From: Leptothoe kymatousa TAU-MAC 1615
GTDB lineage: Bacteria; Cyanobacteriota; Cyanobacteriia; Phormidesmidales; Phormidesmidaceae
Assembly (NCBI RefSeq): GCF_018739865.1
Contig: NZ_JADOER010000007.1
Location: 97,614-161,613, forward strand
DNA length: 64,000 nt
Direction of reading: 5' to 3'
Shown piece by piece: positions 52,941-62,419 of this stretch; the stretch's first letter is position 1, and every line of letters begins with the position of its first letter. Below the pieces are notes generated by a model that saw nothing but the letters and a program-made list of their open reading frames with translations, ran no database searches and was not told the origin of the DNA. Both the position numbers and the translations under genes were made by a program.

Positions 52941-53884
52941 GAAGTCATTCCCAAAACCGAACTAATCGCTATATGTGACAGACCTATAGCTAACAGGGGG
53001 CAAATATCGAAAGAAACTAATTAAACCAACTGCACAAGTTCTTAAAAAGCTTATTTTTTAAAGAGAAACAAATTTGATACGGATTACAGGGAATCAAACA
53101 TATATCTTGTTTTACTAATATATCAGATATGCAATAACTCCAGTCCAAAAACAGGAAAACTATTGCGCCAAACGCTAATTTTGTAATTTTCCTACATGCA
53201 ACAAAACTAGTTTTGCCTTTATCCTTTTTTCCAAAGTCATTCATACTATCTACATAAATCGATCTTCGGAACCATTGGCAACAAGCGTTACATAGCAGGC
53301 ATAACGGCCTAAAACACAAAGAAATTCAGGAGTTTAAGCCATGGGCCCACAGTATTTTTGGATTGTTGCTAATAGTTCAAAAATACTGTGGCTAAAAAAT
53401 CTAAATCTTGATAATAGAAAGCAGCTAAATCCCTGAAAATAGAGGATAAAATCCTATTTTCAGACACTCCCAAGCCATAAATTCAACCATAAAGTCGTTC
53501 TACCTTTAGAATTTCCTTATCTCAACTTTTAGCGCCAATATTTTTCTCGCAATAGACGCACAAAAGAGCAGATCCAGCCTACTATCTGGGCTATCAGACA
53601 TTAGTTCTATCGCACTTAATTACGTACTCTTGCAGTTGCCACTTGCAACAAAGTCTGCATACTGACCAACACTTAATTTTTTCTATCAAGAGCATAGTGA
53701 GACTCCACGCCCCTAGAGAGTCAGCCCACCAGCCAGTTAAGAACGCATTAAGGGAGTCTGCGCAATAATGTCCTCGCCTGCCTAGGGGCCCAGGCAGGCG
53801 AGGCTAGTGAGCGGTGGTAATGCGCACTCACTATACCCGATGGTTGTTTATGCAAACTGCGATGGCTTATTTGGACACACATCC
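52941..53884. other. long intergenic region with three hairpins
   Basis: About 940 AT-rich bases. Hairpins: CCACAGTATTTTTG with its complement at 53347-53360/53378-53391 (extended inward by G-T pairs to about 21 pairs), CTGAAAATAG/CTATTTTCAG at 53433-53463, and a GC-rich CCTCGCCTGCCT/AGGCAGGCGAGG at 53772-53803. A 100-codon minus frame at 53017-53319 is not convincing. The region could hold non-coding RNA or be a degraded gene. Confidence 0.45.
53347..53391. repeat. long hairpin (inverted repeat)
   Basis: A 14-bp perfect stem extended by seven further pairs (three G-T) to a 3-base loop. It lies in the gene-free stretch and could be a terminator of an unannotated transcript or a MITE tip. A T-rich run does not follow on the plus strand. 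Confidence 0.6.
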
Positions 53885-54556
53885 CTAACTGAGGGACCGT
53901 TGAGCTGCATCCGAGACAATTTCAGATGAATCTTGGGCTAACGCTGCCAGGGTAGGCTGCACCTGATCCTGATGGGTCGTTTGGACATAATTGCCCAACG
54001 CTTGCGCTAAACGATGGCGCACTTGCCAATCTTCGTGGCTAGCAAATGGCAATAATAGCGGAACAGCACGCGGGTCTTGCAGCTCACCCAGGGCGCCAAT
54101 TGCGGTGAGAGAGACCAAACTGTTATCTGATTTCAGGGCTTTTTGCAACAAATCAAACCCGCGCTCCACACCTAGTTCACCTAAGCAGGCAACAATACTC
54201 ATTTGGACAATCCACTCGGAGGAACTTTCATAGACCGTGGCCAGGTCATCATAGGCCTCAGTCAATTTCAGCGCACTAATGGAGTCGGCGGCGGCGGCTT
54301 GCACATCGGCCTCTGGATCGTGATAGAGCGAGTTCTTTAAAATAGTTAGGGCAGTTTGTGGATCTTGAGACCCTAAGGAAGAAAACTGACTAATGGCGGC
54401 ATAGCGCACACGAGAGCTCTCATCGCTCACAACGGTTTGAATCAATTCAAACGCGATGGCGGGCTCAATGTCTCGAAGTAGGTTGACTGCGCGTAAACGT
54501 GCGCCTAAATCCTCAGATGCTAGCTGCTGTTTAATTTGCTCTACAGAAGTGGCCAT
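53885..54556 (-). CDS. nblB: NblB-like HEAT-repeat phycobilisome degradation protein
   Basis: About 223 residues starting at ATG 54556. The protein is made of five to six HEAT-like helical repeats of about 30 residues, as in NblB and bilin lyase subunits: LASEDLGARLRAVNLLRDIE, VSDESSRVRYAAISQFSSLG, DPEADVQAAAADSISALKL, and EWIVQMSIVACLGELGVERG. NblB helps dismantle phycobilisomes under nutrient stress, possibly by detaching bilin or presenting subunits. The full-length match to the NblB pattern is good. An upstream frame to 54646 is unsupported. The CBS gene lies divergently oriented in order but on the same strand upstream, 135 bases away. Confidence 0.85.
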   Translation of the reverse strand: MATSVEQIKQQLASEDLGARLRAVNLLRDIEPAIAFELIQTVVSDESSRVRYAAISQFSSLGSQDPQTALTILKNSLYHDPEADVQAAAADSISALKLTEAYDDLATVYESSSEWIVQMSIVACLGELGVERGFDLLQKALKSDNSLVSLTAIGALGELQDPRAVPLLLPFASHEDWQVRHRLAQALGNYVQTTHQDQVQPTLAALAQDSSEIVSDAAQRSLS

Positions 54557-54691
54557 GGAATCTATCCAAGATGCGACATTGCAATCAACACCTGTCAGTT
54601 TAGCCGGGTGTTGACCATCTCTAAACTGTGGCTGCTGGCTTGGCAAAATTCTGAGGGATACCTAGCCCAGCCAGCAGCCCAACCACCTTAA

Positions 54692-55186
54692 TTAGCCATA
54701 TTGCTTAGCGAGTTCACGGACAATATCCCCACGGGTCAAAATCCCGATCACGTGGCGGTCGTCGTCCACCACCAGCAAGCGACGAATTTGCTTGTCATGC
54801 ATGAGGTGAGCGGCCCGCTGCAAATCGTCGTCGGCCTGCACCAGGGTGACCTTGCGAGACATCACATCGGCCACGGTCTGCCCCAAGGCCTTATGGAGTT
54901 CTTGGCTATAGCGGGCTGGGTTGGTGAGGTACACCACACTATCTAAGAGCATGACGTAAGCTGGCAGCGAGGCACCGCTGACTTGCCACATCAGGTCTGT
55001 TTCAGAGATCTCACCCACGGCTTCCCCCGCATCGTCTACCACGGGCAACCCGCTGATGCGGTGGGATGCCATTAGTTGAATAGCATCCCGTAGGGGCATA
55101 TCTGGCTTGGCCGTAAACGGTGGGGAGGTCATCATATCGCCCACGGTTTTGGTTGCCGTTGTCGTTAAAACTCTTCTACTGGCCAT
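54692..55186 (-). CDS. two-CBS-domain protein
   Basis: A 164-residue protein consisting almost entirely of two CBS domains (about residues 13-70 and 107-160): TVGDMMTSPPFTAKPDMPL and VADVMSRKVTLVQADDDLQ. CBS pairs bind adenosine nucleotides and regulate partner proteins. DLMWQVSGASLPAYVMLLDSVVYL between them is a cyanobacterial/plastid CBSX-like insert. Related plastid CBSX proteins modulate thioredoxins, but the partner here is unknown. No catalytic domain is attached. It is upstream of nblB on the same strand. Confidence 0.88.
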   Translation of the reverse strand: MASRRVLTTTATKTVGDMMTSPPFTAKPDMPLRDAIQLMASHRISGLPVVDDAGEAVGEISETDLMWQVSGASLPAYVMLLDSVVYLTNPARYSQELHKALGQTVADVMSRKVTLVQADDDLQRAAHLMHDKQIRRLLVVDDDRHVIGILTRGDIVRELAKQYG

Positions 55187-55585
55187 GGCATAGCCTCTGG
55201 AGGAACGTTAGGTACTGGTTAAACCGAGTCCAAGTTAGAACCTAACGTTTCTCATGCAGAAAAACTCCTGTTCTGGAGCATGGACAAGATCTATAACCAT
55301 TGTAGAAAGCCTTTCTCGGGAAAAGGCGACTGGTTAAAAGGTCGTTACATAGAGATATATAGTTGCAACAAAATATATAGACTCGGCTGCCCCTGGATTG
55401 GGTATGCTATAGGCACCTTTGAGCGGTAACAACGTCCAGAGACAACAACACTGTAGGGGGTTAGAACTATGGGGGGTGAGCCCCCTGGTTAGATGTAGCT
55501 AAGACGTTACTGCCGCCCTTACCCCACTCCACCCATTCCAAACGACAAATATGTTTAAGTTTTTCCGACTAGCCATGGCCTTGCC
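55187..55585. other. divergent promoter region
   Basis: About 400 bases between the CBS gene (minus) and the MFS gene (plus). A GC-rich hairpin GGGGG-TGAG-CCCCC at 55472-55485 lies about 100 bases upstream of the MFS start. No other structure was identified. Confidence 0.4.
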
Positions 55586-56908
55586 ATGGTAGATGCCGTA
55601 TCTAACACCTCTCTGCCCCCACAATCAGCGCTTGCACAAGACAGACAACCCCTAACGCTAGGAAACCTCTGGAATATTAGCTTTGGCTTCCTGGGAATTC
55701 AGTTTGGCTGGGGGCTGCAAATGGCCAATGGCAGCGCAATTTTTGAGTCGTTGGGTGCCACGCCCCACCAACTGCCGTTGCTGTGGTTGGCAGCGCCCAT
55801 GAGTGGGTTACTGATTCAACCGGTTGTCGGCTATTGGAGCGATCGCACCCACACACCCCTGGGTCGCCGCCGTCCTTATTTCTTAGTTGGGGCAATTTTT
55901 AGCTCTATCGCCTTGGTGTTGCTGCCCAACGCCCCCACCCTGTGGATAGCCGCTGGGTTGCTGTGGCTGCTAGACGCATCCGCCAATGTCAGCATGACGC
56001 CCTTTCGCTCCTTTGTGGCGGATCAGGTGGCCGACCAGCAGCAAACCCAAGGATTTATTGTCCAGAGCCTCCTGTGTGGGTTGGGGGCGGTGCTGGCCTC
56101 AGCCATGCCCTGGGTGATCGCCCACTGGGTCAGCCCCATGGACGTGGAACGATCTGGCGTGGTGCCCCTGTCGATCAAGCTGGCGTTTTATTTGGGGGCT
56201 GCCGTCTTTTTGGGGACCGTATTGTGGACGGTGGCCACCACCACCGAAACGGTAGAGGCGGTGCCAGTCTCTGAAAACGACAACATGGTGGAGCAAATTT
56301 GGGGTGCGATCGCAACCATGCCCCCCACCATGCGCCATTTGGCCTGGGTGCAGTGCTTTAGCTGGCTGGGGATATTTTGCATGTTTCTATATTTGCCCCC
56401 GGCCATCGCCCACCACATTTTTGGAGCGGTACCAGGCACGCCGCTCTATGCTAAAAGCATTGAATGGTCGGGACTGTGTTTAGCGGTGGACAATTTAGTT
56501 TGTTGTGTGGCTGCGGTGGGTCTGTACACGGTGGTAGAAAAACTGGGGGAACGGCACACCCACAGCCTAAGTTTGTTGTGTGGGGCGGTGGGGCTGATTG
56601 CCATCCACTGGATCCATCGGCCAGAATTGTTATTGTTGCCCATGGTGGGGGTGGGAATTGCGATCGCGAGTATGCACTCCCTGCCCTATGCCCTGTTGTC
56701 CAAATCCATCCCAGCAGAACAGAACTGTCTTTACATGGGCATTTTCAACTGTTTTATTGTGTTACCCGAGATTGTTGCCTCCCTAGGGTTGGGCTGGGCA
56801 ATGACCTGCATGGGCTGCGATCGGTTGAGCATTGTTGTCCTAGGCGGATGTTCCATGGCCGTTGCCGCAATCCTTGCCCAGGGGATTCCCATGGAAGAGA
56901 AACTATGA
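55586..56908 (+). CDS. MFS transporter, SLC45/GPH-like
   Basis: A 440-residue carrier with twelve predicted membrane helices. The loop WSDRTHTPLGRRRPYFLVGA is the motif-A-like signature of the major facilitator fold, and MTPFRSFVADQVADQQQTQG matches SLC45/glycoside-pentoside-hexuronide-type carriers, which move sugars with protons or cations. The last helices are IVLPEIVASLGLGW and IVVLGGCSMAVAAIL. No substrate can be assigned. It is the only gene in its direction here, and trpD lies after it in convergent orientation with 53 bases between stops. Confidence 0.9.
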   Translation: MVDAVSNTSLPPQSALAQDRQPLTLGNLWNISFGFLGIQFGWGLQMANGSAIFESLGATPHQLPLLWLAAPMSGLLIQPVVGYWSDRTHTPLGRRRPYFLVGAIFSSIALVLLPNAPTLWIAAGLLWLLDASANVSMTPFRSFVADQVADQQQTQGFIVQSLLCGLGAVLASAMPWVIAHWVSPMDVERSGVVPLSIKLAFYLGAAVFLGTVLWTVATTTETVEAVPVSENDNMVEQIWGAIATMPPTMRHLAWVQCFSWLGIFCMFLYLPPAIAHHIFGAVPGTPLYAKSIEWSGLCLAVDNLVCCVAAVGLYTVVEKLGERHTHSLSLLCGAVGLIAIHWIHRPELLLLPMVGVGIAIASMHSLPYALLSKSIPAEQNCLYMGIFNCFIVLPEIVASLGLGWAMTCMGCDRLSIVVLGGCSMAVAAILAQGIPMEEKL

Positions 56909-56961
56909 TCAAAAAGGGTGGGCCGTGCCCACCCTCCTAGGGGTGGCTAAATCAGCAACAG

Positions 56962-58014
56962 CTAACTCTTCAAGAACGCCACTAGCTCCTCCAGTTTGTC
57001 CCAAGCCGCGCCACTGGCAATAATCTCTTTTGCCTGGACCACACCATAGGACCACGCTTCTTCCACCGTGTCGCCAATGACGGAACCACCCACCTGCAAC
57101 GCTAGGGCCGCATTTAGGGCAACCGCCTCTTGCTGGGCCTGGGTGCCCTTCCCCTGGAGCACATTGCGCAGAATGGTCATATTTTCCTCCAGTTCGCCGC
57201 CGCGCAGGGCCGACACATCGGCCTTGGCCAGTCCCATACTTTGAGGGTCGAGCACCTTAGGCACCACTTTGCCATTAGACAGCACAGCCAGGTCCGTTAC
57301 ATCGCCCAAACCGGCTTCATCTAGCCCTTCACGACCGTGCAGCACAATGGCCTGGCCCATACCCAACTGGTTCAGGGCTTCGGCCATGGTAGAAATCACC
57401 GACGGGTCAAACACGCCAATAACCTGCCCCGTGGGGCGTAGGGGGTTCACCAATGGCCCGAGCAAATTAAATACGGTGCGAATTTTAAGGGTGCCACGGA
57501 TGGGAGCCACCGCTTTCATCGCCGGGTGCCAGCCCCGGGCAAACAGAAATGTGACGCCGACTTCTTTAACCGCGGCTTTTGCTTTTTCCGGTGGTGCACT
57601 GAGGTTAACGCCCAAACCTTCTAGCACGTCGGCAGACCCCACCTTGCTCGATGCGGAACGGTTGCCATGCTTAACCACTGGAATGCCGGCCGCCGCTGCC
57701 ACAAAGGTGACGGCGGTGGAAATATTAAAGGTGGACGCACCATCACCGCCGGTCCCGCAGGTGTCGATGCGGGGGGTGGGCAATGAGTCATCGGCATCCA
57801 TGCCGCCCAGGGACTGCCCCTGCAACACTCGGGCCATCCCCGCTAGCTCATCTGCGGAAAAGCCTTTGGACTGGAGTGCGGCGAGGATAGCGCCGGACAT
57901 AATGGGATCTACAGATTCGGTCAACCAGCCCTGCATCAGCGATTCTGCTTGATCGACGGTGAGGGATTGTTTATCGATGAGCTGCTGTAGCAGGCTAGAC
58001 CAGTTGGTTGTCAT
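56962..58014 (-). CDS. trpD: anthranilate phosphoribosyltransferase
   Basis: A 350-residue TrpD, which transfers phosphoribose from PRPP to anthranilate in tryptophan synthesis. The PRPP site [17 protein letters not shown] (about residues 86-102), [18 protein letters not shown] (about 115-132) and LLGPLVNPL (about 185) are conserved. The N-terminal helical bundle and the [14 protein letters not shown] segment are complete, and no glutaminase domain is fused. Other trp genes are not in this window. It converges on the MFS gene. Confidence 0.96.
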   Translation of the reverse strand: MTTNWSSLLQQLIDKQSLTVDQAESLMQGWLTESVDPIMSGAILAALQSKGFSADELAGMARVLQGQSLGGMDADDSLPTPRIDTCGTGGDGASTFNISTAVTFVAAAAGIPVVKHGNRSASSKVGSADVLEGLGVNLSAPPEKAKAAVKEVGVTFLFARGWHPAMKAVAPIRGTLKIRTVFNLLGPLVNPLRPTGQVIGVFDPSVISTMAEALNQLGMGQAIVLHGREGLDEAGLGDVTDLAVLSNGKVVPKVLDPQSMGLAKADVSALRGGELEENMTILRNVLQGKGTQAQQEAVALNAALALQVGGSVIGDTVEEAWSYGVVQAKEIIASGAAWDKLEELVAFLKS

Positions 58015-58143
58015 TGCTATAGGCGTTTAGGACTTCAGTCAATAACGCTACTACAGATGGAATTCAAAAGGCGATGGTGTAGGGCAAATTTAAGAATGGT
58101 GAATCGTGAGCGATCGCACAGGCCAGGACCACCCCGTCCACCT

Positions 58144-58692
58144 TTAAATAAACAAGCGTTCGATTTGCACCTTAATGCCGGGCATGGTCACGGGGGTAAG
58201 GGTCCCGGATATGAATTTTTCCACTGAAGTGTAGGTGCCTTCCCTAGGCTGGCGATGAACCCAAAGTTGTTTGGCGGCAATATCGACCACCCAATAGTCT
58301 TGGATCTGTTCTCGGGCATAGAGATTAGCCTTTTCGCCTAAATCGTAGGTCAGGGTGGAGTTGGAAACTTCAATCAGCCAGTGGATATCGGCTGGGCCAG
58401 GGTGTTGGGCATCGTAACGGGACTCGGGGGGGTGGACAATGGCGATGTCGGGTTCAGGTTCGCCATCGTTGGGTAGGGTGACGGGGGCAGCGGCAAACAC
58501 AACCGCCTGTTCACCTAATAGGGCCTCTAGGTATTTAACACCACGGCGGTAGGTGGCCCGGTGGATAGGCAGCTCTGGTGCCATGTCTACGATTTGTCCA
58601 TTAATAAGTTCTACACGTCGCCCCGCCAGCAGGCCACTGGCAATCATGTGGTGATAATCAGTAACTGTCCATCGAGTTAGAGTTTTGGACAT
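58144..58692 (-). CDS. Uma2 family (DUF820) putative endonuclease
   Basis: A 182-residue single-domain protein of the PD-(D/E)xK fold. The visible blocks are ELINGQIVDMAPELPIHR, EPDIAIVHPPESRYD, IHWLIEVSNSTLTYDLGEKANLYA and DYWVVDIAAKQLWVHRQP, matching the Uma2/DUF820 family. These are numerous in cyanobacteria, often dozens per genome, and the cellular role is unproven. Catalytic acids lie in EPDIAIV and in LIEVSNS. It is divergent from the NACHT gene, with about 140 bases in between. Confidence 0.92.
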   Translation of the reverse strand: MSKTLTRWTVTDYHHMIASGLLAGRRVELINGQIVDMAPELPIHRATYRRGVKYLEALLGEQAVVFAAAPVTLPNDGEPEPDIAIVHPPESRYDAQHPGPADIHWLIEVSNSTLTYDLGEKANLYAREQIQDYWVVDIAAKQLWVHRQPREGTYTSVEKFISGTLTPVTMPGIKVQIERLFI

Positions 58693-58829
58693 AAAAAGTC
58701 AGGAGAATAGAAGCCTCTCAATCAAGATCATTTTACAAAATTGAAGCGTGCCCCGAATAGATCGACGATGGGTACTTCTATTTAGCCTAAAAATCGCTAT
58801 CTTAGGGGCGTACCGTTGAGCATTTGCCC

Positions 58830-61055
58830 ATGACCTCTGGCAGTCAGCCCCCCAGCCCAGAAAGTAAATTTGTAGCACGGTTAATCAACACAATCATTCG
58901 CATCACACCCGTGGGAGGTAGTGGCTGGATATTAGTGCATTTTGCCCTGACCCAAGAATGGATAAAAGCCATATTGATGTTTCCGGTTTTGGTAGCCACA
59001 GGCTTTTTCGCCCATTACACCGAAGGGTTTATTGTTGCCTCGAATGAAAAAGCAGGGGCCATGGGCAAACGGCACAATGACAATTTGGCCACATGGCTGG
59101 GACGACAAAACAGACGGTTGCAATGGGCCTTTGCAAAAACCGACCAAAAATTTGCCCGCCAACAGGCGGTGACCTGCCGCGACTACAAAGCAGAAGGCAT
59201 CGCCGATGCCAGATTTAACAAAATCCCTCAGCTAGAAGAGGTGTATGTTCCCCTGGGGTTAAACAGTCGGGTAGAGCCCTCGGACCTGATGGCAGGTTTT
59301 GCCAAAGGCGCCCCCCAAGCAACAGAAGACACCACCTCCATTTGGGACCTGTTGCAACAAACCAAGAAAATCCCGGCCTATCGTCGCCTGGTGATTTTAG
59401 CCAGGGGTGGCTATGGCAAAACCACATTGTTGCGACACATCGCCTATCGCTATGGCATGGCCCCCGGTCGGCTGTGCCGAGCAAAGCAAGTACCCCGACT
59501 GGTGCCCATTTTGATCTATCTGCGAGACTGGCGCGATGCCATGGCCAGGGAAGATGCGCCGGATCTGGCAACGCTGATTACTCAGCTTTCCAGTAGCAAA
59601 AAATTTCAGCTAGATCGAGACTGGGCCGAGCGACTGCTGCGCCAAAACAAGGCCCTAGTGATGATCGACGGCTTTGACGAAGTGGCCACAGACCAATGTG
59701 AGCCAGTCAGTGCCTGGATCAATCGAGCCGTGGGCACCTATGGCGAAACCGCACTGTTTCTGCTCACCTCGCGCCCGGCGGGCTACGACCGCTACAGCTA
59801 TAGCCAAAGCTGGACGGCAGTCTCTGTCAAACCTTTTGATGAGGACCAGCGCAATCTATTTATCAATCGGTGGTATACGTGCCAAGAAACCCAGGCGCGC
59901 CCCGGGCGGCCGCCAGAGGACATCAAAGAACTGGCCCAGCAGGCGGCCCAGGGCTTGATTGACCAAATTGAGCAGCGCTCGGAACTATCAGAGATGACCG
60001 ATAACCCACTGTTGCTGTGCATGGTGGCGGCATTTTATCGGTCCCGGCCGGGGCGCAAGCTGCCGCTGAATCGGCTCAAGCTTTACCAGGGCTTTTGCCA
60101 AATGCTATTGGAAGATCGGCCCGACTATAAGGGCATTGACATGGCCCTACCCGCCGATGAAGCCCAAGCGGTATTGCAGGGGGTGGCCTGGGAAATGGTG
60201 AAACAGGCAAAAATTGAACTGCCGAGCCCAGAGCTACACAAGCAGGTGCAACGACTCCTGGCCAGGGAAACAGACGTGGCCGTGGCCCCCAAAACGTTCA
60301 TTACCGAAGTCGAAGAGATTAGCGAACTGTTTGTGCGGCGGCTATCGGCGGACGAGGTGGAATTTGCCCATCGCAGTTTTCAAGAATATCTGGCGGCGCG
60401 GGAGGTGAAGAAACAGGGCTGTGAACATGAGCTGCTAAACCTGGGGGAAGACTGGGAAGAGGTGGCGGTGCTCTATGCCGGACTGGTGAAGAACCCCAGC
60501 AGTTTGATTGAGGCGTTGGTCCAAAAGGGTGGGCAGAAGGCGCTGGACCTGGCCTATCGCTGCTGGCTAGAGAACCATGCCAGGGTGCCCGATGCGGTGT
60601 TTGCTCTGCTGATGGAGCAGAGCTACCAGCTTTTAGAGGGCTATATGGTGGCTGGGGAGTGGCAAAAGGCGGATCAGTATACCTATCGGGTAATGTGCCA
60701 GGTGCTGAAAAAATCTGTCGGTAGCGGGTTTAGCCCCAAAGAATTGCTCTCCTTTCCCTGCAAGGATTTAAAGCGGATAGATGGATTGTGGGTAAACCAC
60801 AGCCGGGGCAAGTTTGGATTTAGCGTACAAAAGGAAATTTGGGTGCAGTGTGGCGGTAAGCTAGACGGAAAGTGGGATTTTGAAATCTATAAAAAGCTAG
60901 GTGTAAATGTTGGCTGGTGTGATTTTGACGTTAATTGGTACAAATATGGGGATTTATCATTCGAAGTTACGGACAACACACCTGTAGGCCATCTCCCGAT
61001 TTGTGGGGGTTGGAAGGTGGTTGTTATTGTGGTTTTCTCGCATCCAGACTTGTGA
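58830..61055 (+). CDS. membrane NACHT NTPase with C-terminal GUN4 domain
   Basis: About 741 residues from ATG 58830; a TTG six bases upstream is an alternative. Two hydrophobic segments (about residues 20-40 and 48-70) anchor the N-terminus. A NACHT STAND-type NTPase follows: Walker A ARGGYGKTTLLRHIAYRYG near 195, Walker B ALVMIDGFDEV near 278, sensor TSRPAGYDRYS, and FAHRSFQEYLAAREV near 515. The last 130 residues form a GUN4 domain: VAGEWQKADQYTYRVMCQVL, then LLSFPCKDLKRIDGLWVNHS, FGFSVQKEIW, GVNVGWCDFDVNWYKYGDLSF and PVGHLPI. GUN4 binds Mg-protoporphyrin and related tetrapyrroles. The protein may therefore sense tetrapyrroles or redox and signal via NACHT oligomerisation, as an immune or stress device. 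That role is inferred. Confidence 0.88.
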   Translation: MTSGSQPPSPESKFVARLINTIIRITPVGGSGWILVHFALTQEWIKAILMFPVLVATGFFAHYTEGFIVASNEKAGAMGKRHNDNLATWLGRQNRRLQWAFAKTDQKFARQQAVTCRDYKAEGIADARFNKIPQLEEVYVPLGLNSRVEPSDLMAGFAKGAPQATEDTTSIWDLLQQTKKIPAYRRLVILARGGYGKTTLLRHIAYRYGMAPGRLCRAKQVPRLVPILIYLRDWRDAMAREDAPDLATLITQLSSSKKFQLDRDWAERLLRQNKALVMIDGFDEVATDQCEPVSAWINRAVGTYGETALFLLTSRPAGYDRYSYSQSWTAVSVKPFDEDQRNLFINRWYTCQETQARPGRPPEDIKELAQQAAQGLIDQIEQRSELSEMTDNPLLLCMVAAFYRSRPGRKLPLNRLKLYQGFCQMLLEDRPDYKGIDMALPADEAQAVLQGVAWEMVKQAKIELPSPELHKQVQRLLARETDVAVAPKTFITEVEEISELFVRRLSADEVEFAHRSFQEYLAAREVKKQGCEHELLNLGEDWEEVAVLYAGLVKNPSSLIEALVQKGGQKALDLAYRCWLENHARVPDAVFALLMEQSYQLLEGYMVAGEWQKADQYTYRVMCQVLKKSVGSGFSPKELLSFPCKDLKRIDGLWVNHSRGKFGFSVQKEIWVQCGGKLDGKWDFEIYKKLGVNVGWCDFDVNWYKYGDLSFEVTDNTPVGHLPICGGWKVVVIVVFSHPDL

Positions 61056-61062
61056 GCTGTGA

Positions 61063-61121
61063 AGATCAAGGATTTCAAAAAGTTCCCCACTAATTTTTTC
61101 AGGAGCTGAAACCCTTGATCT
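61063..61121. terminator. possible terminator between NACHT gene and transposase
   Basis: AGATCAAGG at 61063-61071 pairs perfectly with CCTTGATCT at 61113-61121, with a TTC/GAA pairing inside the loop. It lies just after the NACHT stop and between convergent genes. No T run follows the second arm, so confidence is low. Confidence 0.35.
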
Positions 61122-61141
61122 ACCGTTACCCCTTAGATCCG

Positions 61142-61915
61142 TTACCTGGCACCTGATACCGGATCAGCACCCGGTTTTCTGTTCGCATTTACAAACTTTG
61201 CAGCCACCCGATCCACATCGCTGGGTTCTGGCATTGGCTCCGTCCATAGGGGCTGCTGCCCTGGGCTAGTTTTCTTGGTTTTACCTTTTTGGTATGTCTT
61301 TTTAGGGGTAACATTCTTTAGCAATTTACTGCCCCAGCGGGGCTTTGGCTCTGCTTTAGGTTTAGGCCGATAGCTGCGGCAAAACCGATGATACGCATCG
61401 GCACATTCTTCCAGAGTGGCCCCCAGCTCTAAAAAGGCGGGATGCCATTCGGTGAGGCCATCATCCGTCAACCGATGGTAGCTGCCGTAATTGCTAAAGT
61501 CATAGAAAAATCCACGCTGAATATTAGCCGCTTTTGGGTTGGCATGGATATAGCGAATAGTATTCAGAGCACGACGAAAATCATCCATGGCAAAACTCGT
61601 ACTGTGATATCGCTTTTCCCAAAAGTGCCCGGTGCGACCTAGCATTTGGTTAAAACACATGGCGGTATACCAATTTAGCCAGTGCATAATTTTGGGCAAT
61701 TCCCGAGGGTATTTGGGGGCCAACAAATAGTGAATATGGTTGCTCATAATGCACAGGGCATAGAGACTAAACCGATATTTTTGTTGACACTGCTGAATGG
61801 CATAGAGCAACACTGCTCGACATTCTCGACGAGTAAGACGAAATTCCCGATTGTTGCAACGCATTGTAATGTGATGACAACGGTTGGGTAGAAAACAACG
61901 TAGTGCCCGAGGCAT
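61142..61915 (-). CDS. REP-associated tyrosine transposase (Y1_Tnp, IS200-like)
   Basis: About 257 residues from ATG 61915; a longer frame to 61996 is not needed. The domain is the HUH-type Y1 transposase (RAYT) fold: RCHHITMRCNNREF near the start, SNHIHYLLAP (HUH motif, about residue 80), MCFNQMLGRTGHFWEKRYHS, and ALNTIRYIHANPKAANI. The nucleophilic Tyr is probably YIHANP. A basic C-terminal extension of about 80 residues follows (KPKAEPKPRWGSKLLKN, KTYQKGKTKKT). RAYTs are domesticated or mobile single genes that act on REP palindromes, and palindromic sequences lie just upstream at 62112-62368. It converges on the NACHT gene. Confidence 0.92.
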   Translation of the reverse strand: MPRALRCFLPNRCHHITMRCNNREFRLTRRECRAVLLYAIQQCQQKYRFSLYALCIMSNHIHYLLAPKYPRELPKIMHWLNWYTAMCFNQMLGRTGHFWEKRYHSTSFAMDDFRRALNTIRYIHANPKAANIQRGFFYDFSNYGSYHRLTDDGLTEWHPAFLELGATLEECADAYHRFCRSYRPKPKAEPKPRWGSKLLKNVTPKKTYQKGKTKKTSPGQQPLWTEPMPEPSDVDRVAAKFVNANRKPGADPVSGAR

Positions 61916-62111
61916 AGAAAAATAGAGAAAAACAACCTCCCCATTAATGCCAGACAACAATGATTTTCTCGCTGAGCACCATGGGACTAAAAACAAGTTT
62001 TCAGACCATCGCTATTGAAAAAGGGCTGGCACCAGGCACAACCCCTACAGAGTTTCCATTTACCTACTCAGCAATCACTTAGGACTGAGAATTTCACCAT
62101 GTACCGATTTA

Positions 62112-62368
62112 TCCCCTCCCAAGAGGGGAAAAGAGATCCCACGTTGCTTCAATTGAAATGGAATTTATTAAATTCTGCTTCCTTAGCCGCGCCTAGGCGT
62201 CTGCATGAAAATAATCTACCTCTTTGAGACATGTTCGAGGTGTGCTGTCCCCCTTACGTTGGCGAAGCCTGCCCTTCGGGCTTAGGGGGACTTACAGGGG
62301 GTTATCGACAGTTAGCGCTATCGGTCCAGACCCCTCCGCCTACGGAACCTCCCCTTCGTAAGGGGAGG
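62112..62368. repeat. cluster of G/C-rich palindromes upstream of the RAYT gene
   Basis: Three inverted repeats are seen: TCCCCTC/GAGGGGA (62112-62129), GTCCCCCT/AGGGGGAC enclosing AAGCC/GGCTT (62247-62291), and CCTCCCCTT/AAGGGGAGG with a CGT loop (62348-62368). They lie in the gene-free stretch 61916-62419, upstream of the transposase, and resemble the REP palindromes expected for RAYT enzymes. The remaining bases of that stretch show nothing coding. Confidence 0.55.
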
Positions 62369-62419
62369 AGGTTCTACGACATATTCTGTGATGGGGATTT
62401 TATTTATGTGCATTCCCCC

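Noticed and set aside
53017..53319. A 100-codon minus-strand frame in the gene-free region
   Set aside because: AT-rich, Cys- and Phe-rich composition with no recognisable domain, no ribosome binding site and no sign of conservation; a chance frame is more likely.
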